Source: Entamoeba invadens IP1 (lineage: Eukaryota; Evosea; Mastigamoebida; Endamoebidae). Taken from it: a DNA stretch of 49,734 nucleotides. The translations under genes and the position numbers were made by a program. Shown piece by piece: positions 22,801-34,255 of the stretch. Location: assembly GCF_000330505.1 (NCBI RefSeq), contig NW_004440449.1, positions 42,349-92,082 on the forward strand. Reading direction: 5' to 3'. Under the pieces are notes generated by a model. The model was not told where the DNA came from, searched no databases, and saw only the letters and a program-made list of their open reading frames with translations. Each line of letters begins with the position of its first letter. Position 1 is the first letter of the stretch.

Positions 22801-24798
22801 AGTGCAAATGTGTTGATTGTTGACATAGTCTGCAATCTGACACTTTGGGATGACATTGTACGAGGAGTCACACGTCGTTTCTGTGACTCTGACCATCACA
22901 ACTTCACATGCAACACAACTGGTGCCAGTTGATATCATGTTGCCTGCACAAGAGAGACATGTTTTCTTTGTTTTAGAACACTTCAGACAGTCTTTGTGAA
23001 TATCACTACATGGTTGACAATCGGCACTTTCATTCAAATAAAATCCATCTTCACATGATACACAAATACCATCTGATGTCTCGTCTGTGCACAAATCGCA
23101 ATATCCAGATGAAGCACACGACACACAGCTGTTATCAATTTTCTTGTTGCCAGCTTCGCATGACATGCACGCACCACTTTTTCTGTCACACTTCTTACAT
23201 TCAGTCGAACACTGCTGGCACTGCATAACACCGCCTTCTGAGTATGTAAGGTCGCCACACAACGTACACACTCCACTGTCAAAGCCATATCCAGCAGCAC
23301 ATGTGAGACATTTTCCATCTGTTGCATTGCAACTTGCACACGACGAGTCACATAACTTACAGGTGGTTTGTCCCTCAACATTTTGGTATGCCATCTCATT
23401 ACAACTCTGACACATAGAACTCGTGTAATAAGTCCCCTTTGGACATATGGCACACTTCCCAACTACAAAAGCATATCCAACAACACAACTGACACATTTT
23501 CCATTCGTTGCATCACACCCATCACAATGACTGTCACATTGTTGACATGATGATGAGCCAACAGTTGAGTAAGTCATCTCTCCACAAATTTTGCACTCAG
23601 AAAATCCTTCACCGGCATAGGTACCCGCCTTGCATACGTCACAAATGTTTGTTGTTTGATTTGCCATTGTTCCCGAATTGCACAGTGAGCACACTCCATT
23701 CGATAGAATAGCACTACTTGTACAGGCTATACATTTGCCACTTGTTCTCTCACATGGTCCTTGACACAGTACATCACACGTTTTGCAACTTGGTAATCCC
23801 GTTGTGTCGGCATAAGTCCCATCTGCACATGTATCACACCGCAAACTTTTTGGTGATGATGAAAATGTTCCAAGTAAACAATACTCACATTTGTTTGCAA
23901 TGCTGTATGTACCAGCACTGCACACAGAACATGTTGTTGTTGTAATTCCCATACCCGACTCACATGACATGCAATACCCATTTGTCTTATCACAACTCAA
24001 ACACGTTGAACTGCAACTTTTACACGTTGTGCTTCCTGCCAACGAGTATTGCATGTCTGTACAAGTTACACAACTTCCACCGCTTTGGTACGTTCCAGCC
24101 GAGCACGTGTCACATATTTTACCATTCAGAAAATATCCATCATAGCAAGATAAACAGTTTCCATTTGTTTGGTCACACGTTTTGCAACTTGTTGAACATG
24201 CTGTACACTTACTTGAACCACTGAGTGAGTAATACCCAGTCGCACACTTTGAACACAACGAAGTTCCACCACTCGAATAATACGATGCGGGACATATTAA
24301 ACAGTTCTTATTATACAAATCATACGAATAGCCAACATTACACGAAGTGCACTCCCCCGTCGTTATTGAACACACTCCACAACTCGTAGAAACACATTGT
24401 ACACACGTCGAACTTCCAGTTGTCGAATAAAACCCACTTGGACATTCACTGCAATATTTGCTTCCATTCATTGAATAAGTGCCAGGAATGCAATTTGAAC
24501 ATGTTGTTGATTCAACATTTGAAGTATACGTACCACTGGGACATGGGTCACACGACGAAGATCCTTCTTTTGGTTGATAATATCCATAATTACACACAGT
24601 ACATCGAGCAGCCCCAGATGAACTTGCAGTTCCAGGAGGACATGGTTGACACAATGTTGGTTGTCCAAATTCAGAATAAGTTCCCGGATAACAATCTATG
24701 CATAAAGTTCCAGAATAATATTGTCCGGGTTGACAATTATCGAACGATTTGGTTGCTACTGAAAACAAAGAAAACATGAAAATTAGAACTTTTGCCAT
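19825..24798 (-). CDS. CxxC-rich transmembrane receptor kinase (TMK)
   Basis: A 1,657-residue single-pass kinase of the Entamoeba TMK class, thought to sense the cell surface. A signal peptide (VLIFMFSLFSVATK, residues 4-17) leads into about 1,190 residues packed with CxxC motifs and N-x-S/T sites. One membrane span (residues about 1211-1242, IVIVLILLLVIISIIIIIV) is followed by basic residues. About 150 juxtamembrane residues then look like a beta-rich Ig-type fold. The kinase domain (about 1390-1650) keeps its catalytic features: GEGSFGIVYKG loop, AIKKIK lysine, HRDIKPDNIL, DFGTSRN and MAPEVL. It should therefore be active, with sequence closest to tyrosine-kinase-like enzymes. The ATG at 24798 gives a clean signal peptide. 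It is uninterrupted over 5 kb, unlike its transposon neighbours. Which TMK subfamily it belongs to needs alignment. Confidence 0.93.
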   Translation of the reverse strand: MAKVLIFMFSLFSVATKSFDNCQPGQYYSGTLCIDCYPGTYSEFGQPTLCQPCPPGTASSSGAARCTVCNYGYYQPKEGSSSCDPCPSGTYTSNVESTTCSNCIPGTYSMNGSKYCSECPSGFYSTTGSSTCVQCVSTSCGVCSITTGECTSCNVGYSYDLYNKNCLICPASYYSSGGTSLCSKCATGYYSLSGSSKCTACSTSCKTCDQTNGNCLSCYDGYFLNGKICDTCSAGTYQSGGSCVTCTDMQYSLAGSTTCKSCSSTCLSCDKTNGYCMSCESGMGITTTTCSVCSAGTYSIANKCEYCLLGTFSSSPKSLRCDTCADGTYADTTGLPSCKTCDVLCQGPCERTSGKCIACTSSAILSNGVCSLCNSGTMANQTTNICDVCKAGTYAGEGFSECKICGEMTYSTVGSSSCQQCDSHCDGCDATNGKCVSCVVGYAFVVGKCAICPKGTYYTSSMCQSCNEMAYQNVEGQTTCKLCDSSCASCNATDGKCLTCAAGYGFDSGVCTLCGDLTYSEGGVMQCQQCSTECKKCDRKSGACMSCEAGNKKIDNSCVSCASSGYCDLCTDETSDGICVSCEDGFYLNESADCQPCSDIHKDCLKCSKTKKTCLSCAGNMISTGTSCVACEVVMVRVTETTCDSSYNVIPKCQIADYVNNQHICTACFAPYITSSDSKACNLGYTTTTYFNTNDHQSHTNMDGCINQIDTMCYLCNTTTMLLNGVCNVMHEKCDTYSQHGCDNCISDVITSNNNCANTTKCKYEINRESGTECLYCVDDVLCGKAKQQCGISHNEYCYFAVNGYHTTNYNTIKQCESEVCVISNGIITDLKCQDDKLLIDGACTTNAMCSVMSSNDCIKCDSKQHISQGKCSQNSANCENQNGDICIVCNNSINVDGLCTDSQSIHCTSFDKVCVTCKSGYYKDVDGCKEKTGVLSNCGVVSSLNTKCVECESDYNFDGISCVPQTLPNETTRQTTIKEDTQTDSHCEVRTTKGCLRCFSGYYLADRMCVKCEYPCVYCSNQTFCTKCDDYSYANNNGVCTEINALVSVCDVLMSTYRGCVVCKEGYMRSSDGTTCINCDESCKSCTNEGNCVVCNEAFYRTSSNVTKLCSPQSELTSCANRTTAGCMQCEGGHYLSNNLCVKCQDTCTQCKGINECTDCVKDNVLVSGVCSHYTTIENCVESADNKCSRCDDKYKLSDDMLSCIYTTNYGVVVGIPIVIVLILLLVIISIIIIIVLVFHKQEKTKKMENICVFKMNRSNVVMSVLDGNILTNKKLLKFDDVCEVIPVEKESRELLCVGNKGKGVLKVQMTTRGDCDKYSIRTEPQLVTLKKGEACEFEIFVTPHCSLKLQDEMMIVTMNIENGETVSVPIAIEITTENSTKLDYDELKEDKKLGEGSFGIVYKGSYRGNIIAIKKIKQVNNNDKLIKEFESEVCMLDKFRSEYIVHFYGAVFIPNKICMVTEFAQYGSLQDLMKHKTCKEIDIKLRVKYMIDAAKGISYLHTNGILHRDIKPDNILIFSLDINEKVNAKLTDFGTSRNVNMMMTNMTFTKGIGTPAYMAPEVLNRKKYKKPADVYSFAMTMFEVFLWEFSFKEEQFKYAWSIADYTSNGKRLPIPNTVPENLKLLIQNSWEQDPISRCDIKNVIEKLTIYNNRIN

Positions 24799-24813
24799 GA
24801 AATGGTTTTTATT

Positions 24814-24818
24814 GTTCC
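24814..24818 (-). promoter_or_regulatory. Possible GAAC element before the kinase gene
   Basis: GGAAC lies 16-20 nt upstream of the kinase ATG on the minus strand. TTTTAAAC about 17 nt further up could be the TATA-like element. The match is short, so this is tentative. Confidence 0.3.
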
Positions 24819-26078
24819 ATAAATTGTTTAAAACTATTCGAAAATTAAATTGTTATTATTAAATTACATTTAAAGACAATTAATATTTTTATTAATTCAA
24901 TATCATTTATTTATATTTCATTTAAATTATATCTAATTAATAAATATAATATAATTAATAGTATCATTAAAATTTTAGTTTAATCAGGGCTGCAAACCAG
25001 ATTCAACTGGTGGCTAGCCCGTGTTAATTTTTAAATATTTTCAGCCAGAATTTGTGTTTGGAACTATTATTTCTAATTCGTTGAATAAATTAATTAGGAT
25101 TTGTCAGCCAGTAGTGATAAAAAAATGGCTAGCCGCAAAATCGTCCAAACTATACACATTCTAAAATGATGGTAAAAAAGAAAACCATTTAAATAATGAG
25201 GAATAGAAAGTATAGTTTCATGTAGTTTTGAAAAGCCATAACAAATCTCCATGTTTTTTTAATAGTTTTAAAACATAGTAAATTAAATTAATGGTAATAG
25301 TTTGTTGTTTGTGTCAAACAAAAAATACTTAAGTAATTTATGATAATAAATGATTATTATTTCAGAAAAGAAACACACAAAAAACAAAAAGACAAAAAAC
25401 AATATGTTATACCATTTAATATTTATGTTTTTAAAAATGTTTATTTCTGTAAAATTGTAATGTATCATAACCATCTTTATTTTGATTAATTTTTATAACA
25501 TAAATATGAACATTTAATTGTTTGATGTGTTGTGTTTTCATCAACAGACATTACTTGTTTTTTACGTAATAATTATCATTAAAAAGCATTTTGAAGTGTT
25601 TCAATTAAATATTCTACAAAATGATGTACTACTTGATAAAATAAAATATATTGTTATTTGACGTGTACTCAAAATACATATTCAAATAAATTACCCAAAT
25701 CTAACACTTTTTGAATATAAATAATAAAGAAAATGTCATAATATTCAACACTGACAATTTGTTTTAAATAATAATTGATAATTCATAGTGTAACATTAAA
25801 AACAAATTTTCAACGACCATTTAAATGTGTTTGGAAAGGGATTATACAAACAACTAATTAAAAATAATATGTATTTTTTAAAAAAAGATATGAATTGTTT
25901 TTGTAAGTCAAAACAAATTGTTTAATTTTGTACAAGTCGATCCAAAGTTGTTAACAAGTTGTATTGAATTGTAAATAAAAACGATTATCATGTTTTCATT
26001 GTCAAATGTGCTGTTTAGAACACAACGAAATGAACATTAATATAAATATATATACATATTGTATCGTCCAACCTAGTA

Positions 26079-28044
26079 CAGTCATTATTGTCAAGATGAC
26101 TGGGTTTGGGAAAATGGTTATTGTCAAGAAGACTTTTTGAAAAAAAATTAACTTATAAATAAATTAAAAATAGATCGACAAAATAAATATGTTTTGACCA
26201 TTTTAATATTAAAACTATAATAAATAAAAATATTTCAAAATGAATAAATTTAAATATTTTTGTGATTTAAAGATTGAATAAACTGAAAAAACACAAAAAT
26301 AATGAAACCAGACAAAACCATTAAATACAAAAGGGTTTTTCTTGAGAATTGGCAGAGAAAAGAGTTGTTGTCAATTAAAAAAGACAATCCAAATGCTACT
26401 GCCAGAATGATTAAAGAAATGTTTCTCCAAAAAATTGGTGTCAATACATCAATAGAAACTGTCAGAAAACTAATTTCGAAATATCAAAACGAAGACTTTG
26501 AATTTACCAGAGACACTCAAAAAGTAGAAAAAAAAAGTAAAATGTCCATTGTTGGAAAGTGCTACTGTAAACACTATGATAGAAATGAGAGAATCTAACA
26601 TACCTGTAACATATCAGCTTATAATGTCTATTGGAGAAAGTTATATAAAACAACATAATTTGGTTGGAATAAAATGTTCTTTGGGTTGGGCACAAGGAGT
26701 CTGCAAAAGAAATGGATTTAAAAGTAAACGACTATGCGGAGAATCCGCTTCTGTTGATCTCAAAAATTACACACAAGAAATTGAACACCTTAAAGATGTC
26801 ATTGCACAGTTTGAAAAGAAAAATATTTGGAATGCAGATGAGACAGGTCTTTATTACAGAGCTTTACCGACAACAACTATGACCAAATGTGAAATAAGTG
26901 GAACCAAGAAAAGCAAAGACCGAATAAGTGTAATGGTTTGCTGCTCGTGCATTGGAGAAAAAAGACCTTTACTATTCATAGGATTTTCTGAAAAACCCAA
27001 GTGGTTTAATGATAACAAATTTGGAAAATATAAAATACAGTACGCGAGTCAAAAGAATTCTTGGATGACAGTATATTTGTTTCAAAAGTGGATCATCGAG
27101 TGGGAAAATGAGCTACGTTTTTTCAATAAAGATAAAATACTATTAATACTTGATAACGCACCTTCTCATAAATTGGTCATGATGTCGGAAAATGTTTTAG
27201 AAATTGAGCCAATGGGTTACGAATACATTGGATTTGACGATAAAGTTAAAAAATATATCTACAAAGTAAAACTGGAAAAAATTGTTGTGGAATTTTTGCC
27301 TCCTAATACTACGTCTGTATTACAACCATGTGATTCTGGTATAATAGAATGCTTTAAAAAATTATACAGAAAAGAACTGCTGACAAGAGTTTACAACAAT
27401 TTTGTATTTCCAAAAATTACAATCGGTGAAGCCATTGAAATTGGCTCAACAAAATGGACACAGGAAGTTAGTAGTGTCAGCATTTCAAATTGTTGGAAAC
27501 ACACTAAATTGTTCAAAAAAGATAACGAAATGGAAGTCGATGTGGTTGGAAAGAATTTGATATCTGATGAATATACTACAACTGATTTAAGTGGAGAAAA
27601 TGATCCACCAGTACTTGATGATAATGACCATTTCGAAAAAACTGAAGAAACGTTCACCCAGTATAATAAAATTGAACACGCTCAAAGGTTAAGAAGTAAA
27701 CTAGAAACTGAAATGAAAAATTTGCAAATATTGGAAAAAAATACTTTTGCACTCAAAACCAAAATTGGTGCTGATAAGGACGAATTGGACCGTTTGATAC
27801 GTTCTGATAAAATGTTAGAACTTCTTTATTTATCCGAATAATTAATATTTAAAATTATTTGATTTTTATGTTATAATACCAGTAAATTGATTTTGTCGTG
27901 TTTTTTATATTAAAGCTGTTTTTATTAAATAATCGGGTTTTGTATTTTATTGCCAAGAAGACCAAAGTCTAAAATTAGATAATATAAGCAGTCAACTACA
28001 TAATAAGTCTTCTTGACAATAAGTCTACTAGACAATAATGACTG
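26079..28044 (+). mobile_element. Pogo-like Tc1/mariner-superfamily element
   Basis: 1,966 bp starting CAGTCATTATTGTC and ending with its complement, flanked by TA (26077-26078 and 28045-28046). A subterminal 15-mer ATTGTCAAGAAGACT (26120-26134) is mirrored exactly at 28006-28020 and is a plausible second transposase site. It encodes a pogo/Tigger-type DDD transposase. It sits wholly inside the non-autonomous hAT element. Confidence 0.92.
26302..27841 (+). pseudogene. Pogo-like (DDE_1) transposase, one frame break
   Basis: Transposase of about 510 residues. The N-terminal part (KRVFLENWQRKELLSI, NPNATARMIKEMF) fits a helix-turn-helix DNA-binding domain, and a second such domain (YIKQHNLVGIKCSLGWAQGV) resembles the CENP-B/Tigger type. 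Catalytic Asp residues are in WNADETGLYYRALP (near 26830), LLILDNAPSH (near 27150) and LQPCDSGIIECF (near 27330). Between the second and third Asp I count 59 residues, more than the roughly 30-36 usual in pogo/Tigger enzymes. The extra segment contains the Tyr/Lys-rich YEYIGFDDKVKKYIYKVKLE. Reading shifts once at an A9 run (26528-26536). The rest is open to the stop at 27841. Confidence 0.85.
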
Positions 28045-28708
28045 TAATGTCAATTTATATTTTTTATAATTTTCATTCAATGAAACAACAAACTGTCATA
28101 TAAATTAATTTGTGTCAAGATTTTAAGTCACTTTATTTATATTTTGGTTCTAATAATTCTAATATTTAAAATGAAAAACATATAAAAACTCCTTTTGTGT
28201 TTTATTTGATACACTGATTTGTGTTTAATCAATACAATGAAACAGTGATTACTTTAAGGTTTAAACAAGTTAAATTATATGTCATGTTCTAAAACAAAAT
28301 GAAATGACAACAATTTTATTTTACTTCAATCCAATGACATTTTCATATTATTTATTAATGCCATTCAATAAAAATATTTTCTCAAAAACTTATTTGTTTT
28401 ATTTTTCTTTAGTTTTTGGTTTAAATATTAAAATTTTTCTTATTTGTTTTTTCTGGTTATTATTTGTTTTTCAAAACACTTTTGGTCTTATTATTTGAAG
28501 GACAGAATAAAGTGTAGTTTTGAGCATATTATTCAAAAACATTCCCAAAACAGCATATTTTTTAATTTTTATGATTATTTTCCTTTAAATTGGGCAAAAA
28601 AAATTCTTTTGTGAATAGGATTATTTATTTTATCCAAAAAGATAAAATGCCATTATTTCTTTTTCAAAAAACGATTATTTAATTGAGGTTTGCAGCCCTG
28701 AGTTTAAT

Positions 28709-29435
28709 GACATATTTAATTGTTACAATTATTTGAATAACCAACTAGCTTATTATTTAATTAAGAGTTGAAAATTATTTTAACGTTTTTCTTTGTGTAA
28801 AATTTTTGAATTTGATACAAAAAATTGTATACTATAATTTATCATTAATTTATAATATATTAATTGTTTTGTGCCAAAATAATTGTTTACTTATCTACAT
28901 ATCTACATATATATGTTTGTCAAACGCATATCCTCTATATATTATTTATGTAAAATTTATTTTTTTTCTGGTTATAGTTATTTTTAATTAATAAATTCAT
29001 AATTGTTAGTTGTTCTATTTCAAGCCGCTAACAAATTCTATAAATTACTATATTAATATACTATAATTTACTATAACAATTCCAATAAACCTCTAAACTA
29101 CAAATTTATAATTTTCATATAATTAAATTTACTAATAATTTTAAGGAATAATTCATAAACATAACTTAATATCCAAAAATAAAAAGGTATCGTGTTTGAG
29201 CATACATACAGACTGACAAAACTCAAGAAATAATCAAAAAATATTATTTTACTTATTTTTATAAAAAAACATATATAATATAGTATTATCATTACGTCAA
29301 AACATATAAATAAGAAATAATAATAATATTAATAATAAATTAATATTAATATTAAAGTTAATATATTTACATTTACATTTCTATGTTTTTTTCGTAACTT
29401 TACAACTTAAAGCGTCTAAAAACTAAAATATCTGA
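28709..29435. other. AT-rich spacer
   Basis: No gene or clear repeat seen. If the Helitron to the right has a conventional 5' TC terminus, it should lie here or a little further right. TCTATAAATTACTATATTAA near 29036 is one candidate, unsupported without a second copy. Confidence 0.4.
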
Positions 29436-29648
29436 ATGGATTTTTACTTTGCAAGAATAACACTCAAACAATGTAAGATTTTTATTACATTGAATGGAAC
29501 ACCTCAGCAACAAAAAGATGTTTGGTTGATGTCAAGTGCAGAACTAAAACACACCGCATTTGCAATTAGAGATAAGTTAAATCCTTCTATAAAGACTCTT
29601 TCACAATTCAATAGTAAAAAGCTTGAATCGCTCAATCAAAAAAAATAA
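29436..29648 (+). CDS. Small hypothetical protein upstream of the Helitron gene
   Basis: A 70-codon frame with its own ATG. The product contains KIFITLNGTPQQQKDVWLMS and ends in a lysine-rich tail. It has no signal peptide or membrane span. It is not recognised. The same strand and a gap of about 95 bp to the Helitron frame suggest it could be an accessory or 5' part of that element. A chance frame is also possible. Confidence 0.3.
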   Translation: MDFYFARITLKQCKIFITLNGTPQQQKDVWLMSSAELKHTAFAIRDKLNPSIKTLSQFNSKKLESLNQKK

Positions 29649-29743
29649 AAAAATGAGTCTTATTTATTAACAAATGAAGTATTTAAAACGAAAACAAAAT
29701 TGAGAATTTTATCATCATATGAAATAAAAAAAAATTGTCATGT

Positions 29744-32700
29744 ATGGAAGGTGGAAGTTTGGAAACAAAAATGGATTTAGCAAATACAACAAAAAAAATA
29801 AAAACAACAAAAGAAACAAAAGAAACAAAAGAAACAAAAGAAACAAAAGAAACAAAAGAAACAAAAGAAACAAAAGAAACAAAGCTTAAAAAATATAACG
29901 AAATTGAAAACATGAAAATACTTGATGAGCTTAGAAAAGCACAAAAAGAAAGAATGTTAAATGATGAAGAACTGAATTTTGAAAGATCTCAGCGTTTCAA
30001 TACCTTTGATCAAAAACAAGATAAACATGTTATTCCGTGTGAAATTGCCATAAATTCTATAGACAGAGAAGTGGAAGAATTTTATCTTGGCGAGATGAAT
30101 GTCGAGTGTCAGTATTGTAAAGCGTTGCATTTTAAATGTGAAGCATCTAAAAACAAAAATGTTAAATTTGCTCCTTTTAATGCATGTTGTCATCACGGAA
30201 AAATAAAACCGCATGACATGAAACCACCAGAGCTCATTGATGATCTTCTTAATGTAGTTAATGTTAAACATCAAAATTTTAAGCAACACATCAGAGCTTT
30301 CAATTCTGCAATATCATTTGCTTCTTTTGGTGCACATGTGAAAGAACAAGGTCATATGAGCAACTTTGTTATACAAGGTTCTGTCTACCACAAAGTTGCC
30401 AATGCTGAACCTATAGGAGAAGAACCACGAGGGTTTGGACAATTATACTTCATCGAAGCAGATCAGGCTGTTAAAGAAAGGGCAGATGGTAAGTATACAT
30501 CTTCATGTGACAAAGAAACACTACAATTACTTGATACATACATAAGGCAAAACAACGCCATAGCAACTGTGTATCGAAGAATGAAAATTGTTGCTGATGA
30601 TAATCCAGACAACGATGACATTGGAATGGTTTTCTTTAAAGATGATACAAAAGATAAAAGGAGGTACAATTTGCCAACAACATCGGAAGTTGGCGCAGTT
30701 TTTAAAAGTGATGATGAAGAAAATGCCTTTCCGTTTAAACGTGATATTGTAGTATATAAAAAAGTACATGGAACTCACAAAGACCAAATGGTTAATGTAT
30801 CATTATTAAGTAGAATGCTTGAGCCATTCTGTTATGCACTTATTTATCCCAAAGGCCAAATGGGTTGGCAACAAGAAGCAAAAAAGACCTTCCTGATAAC
30901 TCAACCACAAAAAGAGATAAAGTAACATTGCTTCAGTATTACGCATCTCTATTTTCTGTTAGAAATGACAAAAATCCTGTACTCCATATGTACAATCTCA
31001 CTCAACAATTTATGGTTGATGCATATGCAAGAGTTGAATCTGCGACTTTGAATTATTACCAAACACACCAACACGAATTGAGGTCAATGAGTTATAATGG
31101 AGTGAGAGACCAAATTGTTAAAGATCCAAATAAAAATACAAAAGCAAAAGGTCAAAAAGTAATACTCCCAGCTACTTACTCCAATTCTCCAAGAAATCTC
31201 GGCCAAAAATGTGCAGATGCAATGGCTATTTTCGCAAAATTTGGTCCTCCGGATTTGTTCATAACATTCACAGCAAATCCAAACTGGAGAGAGATTAAAG
31301 AAAATCTTGAAAAAGACGAAGTGGCAATTGATCGTCCAGACTTGGTTACAAGAGTGTTTAAATTAAAACTCGACCAACTAATAAAAGAAATCACAAAATG
31401 GGAAATATTTGGGAATGTCATTGCTTGGGTTTATCGTATAGAATTTCAAAAGAGGGGGTTACCTCATGCTCATATTTTAATAGTTTTGGATTTTAAATCA
31501 AAATTAAAGACGGTGGATTGTATTGACAGAGTTATCTGTGCTGAATTTACTGATAACGAAGAAGTGAAAAATTTAGTGAAAAAGCATATGGTACATGGTC
31601 CATGTGGAGATTACAATAAAAATGCAGTTTGTATGGAAAACGATAAATGTATTAAATATTTCCCTAAACCATTATGTGATGAGACAACACTTATTAATGG
31701 TTACCCAATATATAGAAGAAGGCAAAGTTCTACTGTTAAAATTGGTAAATACCAATTGGATAACTCTTGGGTTGTACCATTCAACCCATACCTTTTGAAA
31801 CGATTTAGAGCACATATTAATGTTGAGTGCTGCTCAGGAGTGGAGAGTATTAAATATATATAAGTATGTGTACAAAGGATGTGATGCTGCAGTGATTGGG
31901 TTGATGGATAAAACTAATAGCGAAATTAAACAGTATATTGATGGAAGGTATTTGGGATCAAGTGAAGCCTGTTGGAGATTATTTGAATTTGATTTAAATG
32001 GTCGATCTCATTTCGTTGAAAGACTTCCTGTTCACTTAGAAGGTGAAGAAATAGTGTATTTCAAAAATGGAAGAAAATTAAAAGAAATAGAAAAACATCC
32101 CACAAAGCTCATTGGTTGGTTTGAACTAAACGCTAATGATGAGTTTGCAAGGAATCTTTTCTATTTCGAAATTCCTCTTTTTTACGTTTGGAAAAATTGG
32201 AAATGGCAACCAAGAAAAAGAAAAAGTTTCTCCACCGTTTCCAGAATGTACATAGTTTCAGCGAAAGACATACAAAGGTTCTGCTTAAGACTTCTTCTTA
32301 ATCACATCAAATGTGCAACAAGTTTTAAAATGCTTAGAACTGTAAATGGTCATGAATATGAAACATATGAAGACGCATGTGATGCGCTTGGGCTCATCTG
32401 TGATGAAAATGAATGGGATGATTGCTTTAATGAAGCAGTTAAAACTCAAATGCCCGACAAGCTTCGTGAACTATTTGTGTTTATATGTACTTGCAACGAA
32501 TATATGAAGTTTAAGAACCTGTGGATGAAGTATAAAAAATATCTTATAATGGATAAATATCAAAAGGCGTGTCAGAAGAGAAAGCTGAGATTGAAACACT
32601 TTTGATTATGGATAATATGTTAAAAGAAAATGGGTTTTCTTTGGGTGATTTTGGCATCACGTATGCTCATATGGAAGTTGAATGTGAATTGCCTGATGCG

Positions 32701-34046
32701 GATATTGGTCCTTCTCCAAATGAAATAAAAAGAAGAATAGAAAGTCTTAACCCACAACAAAGAGCGGCTTTTAATAAAATAAGTTTTGCTCTTGAGTTTG
32801 AAGAATCACCAAATAGGTGTTTTTTCATCGATGGTCCTGGTGGGTCTGGAAAGACTTATTTGTATAACACTATTATTGACTGGGCCATCGAAAATGGCAA
32901 ATTTGTAAAGATATATGCATTAAGTGGAATTGCATCTACACTCCTCAAGGGTGGTCGAACTCTTCATAGTTCATTCAAGCTTCCGCTTAATTTTAATATA
33001 AATAGTAAATGTAATGTTGATGAGAACAGCAAAGAGGGTAGAATGTTTAGAAATGTTGATTTAATTCTAATTGATGAAATATCCATGGTGCCAAAAAGAA
33101 TGCTTCAATGTATAGATACATTTTTGAGAAATGTTGGTAATAAAAAACTACCATTTGGAGGAAAAGTTGTGATAGTTGGTGGAGATTTTAGACAAACACT
33201 TCCAGTTGTTCCACATGGTAGTAAAAACGATATCGTTAAAACATGTGTGAAAATGGCACCTGTATGGAGACGTTTTGAAAAGCTTGAATTAAGAGAAAAC
33301 ATGAGAAGTGTCGGACAAAAAGAATTCAACCATTGGCTTTTGGAAGTGGGGAATGGTAATAGTGATTAGTTGAAATTCCCAAAAATATGCAATTTTTCGA
33401 TCTTATTAAAGACGTTTTTGGTGACAACATAAATGATCTCGGCGACGAAGAAAAAGCTTCACGTGTTATTCTTTTGCCTACTAATAACAGAGCACTTGAT
33501 GTCAACACCAAAATAATTAAGAAATTATCTACTCAACAAAAATCGTATGACTCAGATGACTCGGTTGGTAATGGAGAGAATAATATATACCTTCCTGAGT
33601 ACCTCCATATGTTTTGTCCTTCAGGTACACCGCCTCATCATTTAGTGTTGAAAGTTGGAACGATTGTCATTCTTCTCAGGAATTTGAACGTGTCGCTTGG
33701 ATTGTGTAATGGAACACCTTTAATTGTAACAGAGTTGCAATTACATTCGATTGTTGCTAAAAATATACAAACTGGAAGGTTGGTTATTATACCAAAAATA
33801 GTTTTTACTCCGAGTGATAAAACTCTTTCATTTCATTTAAGACGTGTCCAGTTTCCAGTTATACCCGCATTTGCAATGACAATAAACAAGTCACAAGGCC
33901 AGTCTTTTATGCATGTGGGTATCGACTTGACATATCAAGTATTCTCTCGTGGTCAATTGTATGTGGCTCTCTCAAGGAGTAAGGATAAAAATAACATTAA
34001 AATTAAAATGCCAGAAGAAAAATGTAAAAAGGTTAATTGTGTTTAA
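29744..34046 (+). pseudogene. Helitron Rep-helicase (RepHel), multiply broken
   Basis: Rolling-circle transposase/helicase of a Helitron. Parts in order: a Thr-Lys-Glu repeat start; an N-terminal Cys/His region (ECQYCKALHFKCE, FNACCHHGKI, near 30100-30200); the Helitron-like N domain and Rep nuclease with PPDLFITFTANPNW (near 31250) and the two-histidine motif RGLPHAHIL (near 31455); the catalytic tyrosine segment KYIYKYVYKG (near 31850-31880); and a Pif1-type helicase with Walker A GPGGSGKT (32833-32856), Walker B LILIDEISMV (near 33065), GGDFRQTLPVV, and the C-terminal INKSQGQS and YVALSRS motifs (near 33880-33980). Frame breaks are at an A6 run near 30880, at ATATATAT near 31855, near 32565, and at a stop with apparent small loss near 33367. 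Family identity is very secure. Activity is excluded as assembled. Confidence 0.9.
29808..29880 (+). repeat. Eight 9-bp units encoding Thr-Lys-Glu
   Basis: Tandem ACAAAAGAA units inside the start of the Helitron frame. Like the array in the hAT gene at 136-378, it is a 9-bp unit placed at the N-terminal end of a transposase. Confidence 0.9.
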
Positions 34047-34255
34047 AATGTTGTTTATAAAGAAGTTTTTTAACAAAAAATTGGTTTAAAATGTTTTACA
34101 TTAATATTTTTTGTTTAAATAAACATTATTAATAATAATTAAACAAAAAACAAATGTTAAAATAGATGTAACGAAGAAGCGTTCGCATAAATATACAACA
34201 TAACTTATAATTAATAATAGAGTAAGTTGTAAAACGTTGTCCCAGTCGCCAACGT

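Larger units (their letters stand above)
24985..28700. mobile_element. Non-autonomous hAT element containing a nested pogo element
   Basis: Bounded by perfect 14-bp TIRs CAGGGCTGCAAACC (24985-24998) and complement (28687-28700), flanked by an 8-bp duplication AGTTTAAT (24977-24984 and 28701-28708). CAGGG-type ends with 8-bp duplications are the hAT hallmark. Subterminal GGCTAGCC and CAGCCAG motifs repeat at the left end. Without the nested insertion (26079-28044 plus one TA) it is about 1,748 bp. It has no hAT transposase, so it would need one supplied in trans. Confidence 0.88.

Noticed and set aside
20147..24779. Several plus-strand frames of 60-136 codons opposite the kinase gene
   Set aside because: Antisense shadows of the Cys-rich coding sequence, without independent motifs.
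28304..28498. 64-codon frame in the right part of the hAT element
   Set aside because: Hydrophobic low-complexity translation of AT-rich DNA, with no match to hAT transposase motifs.
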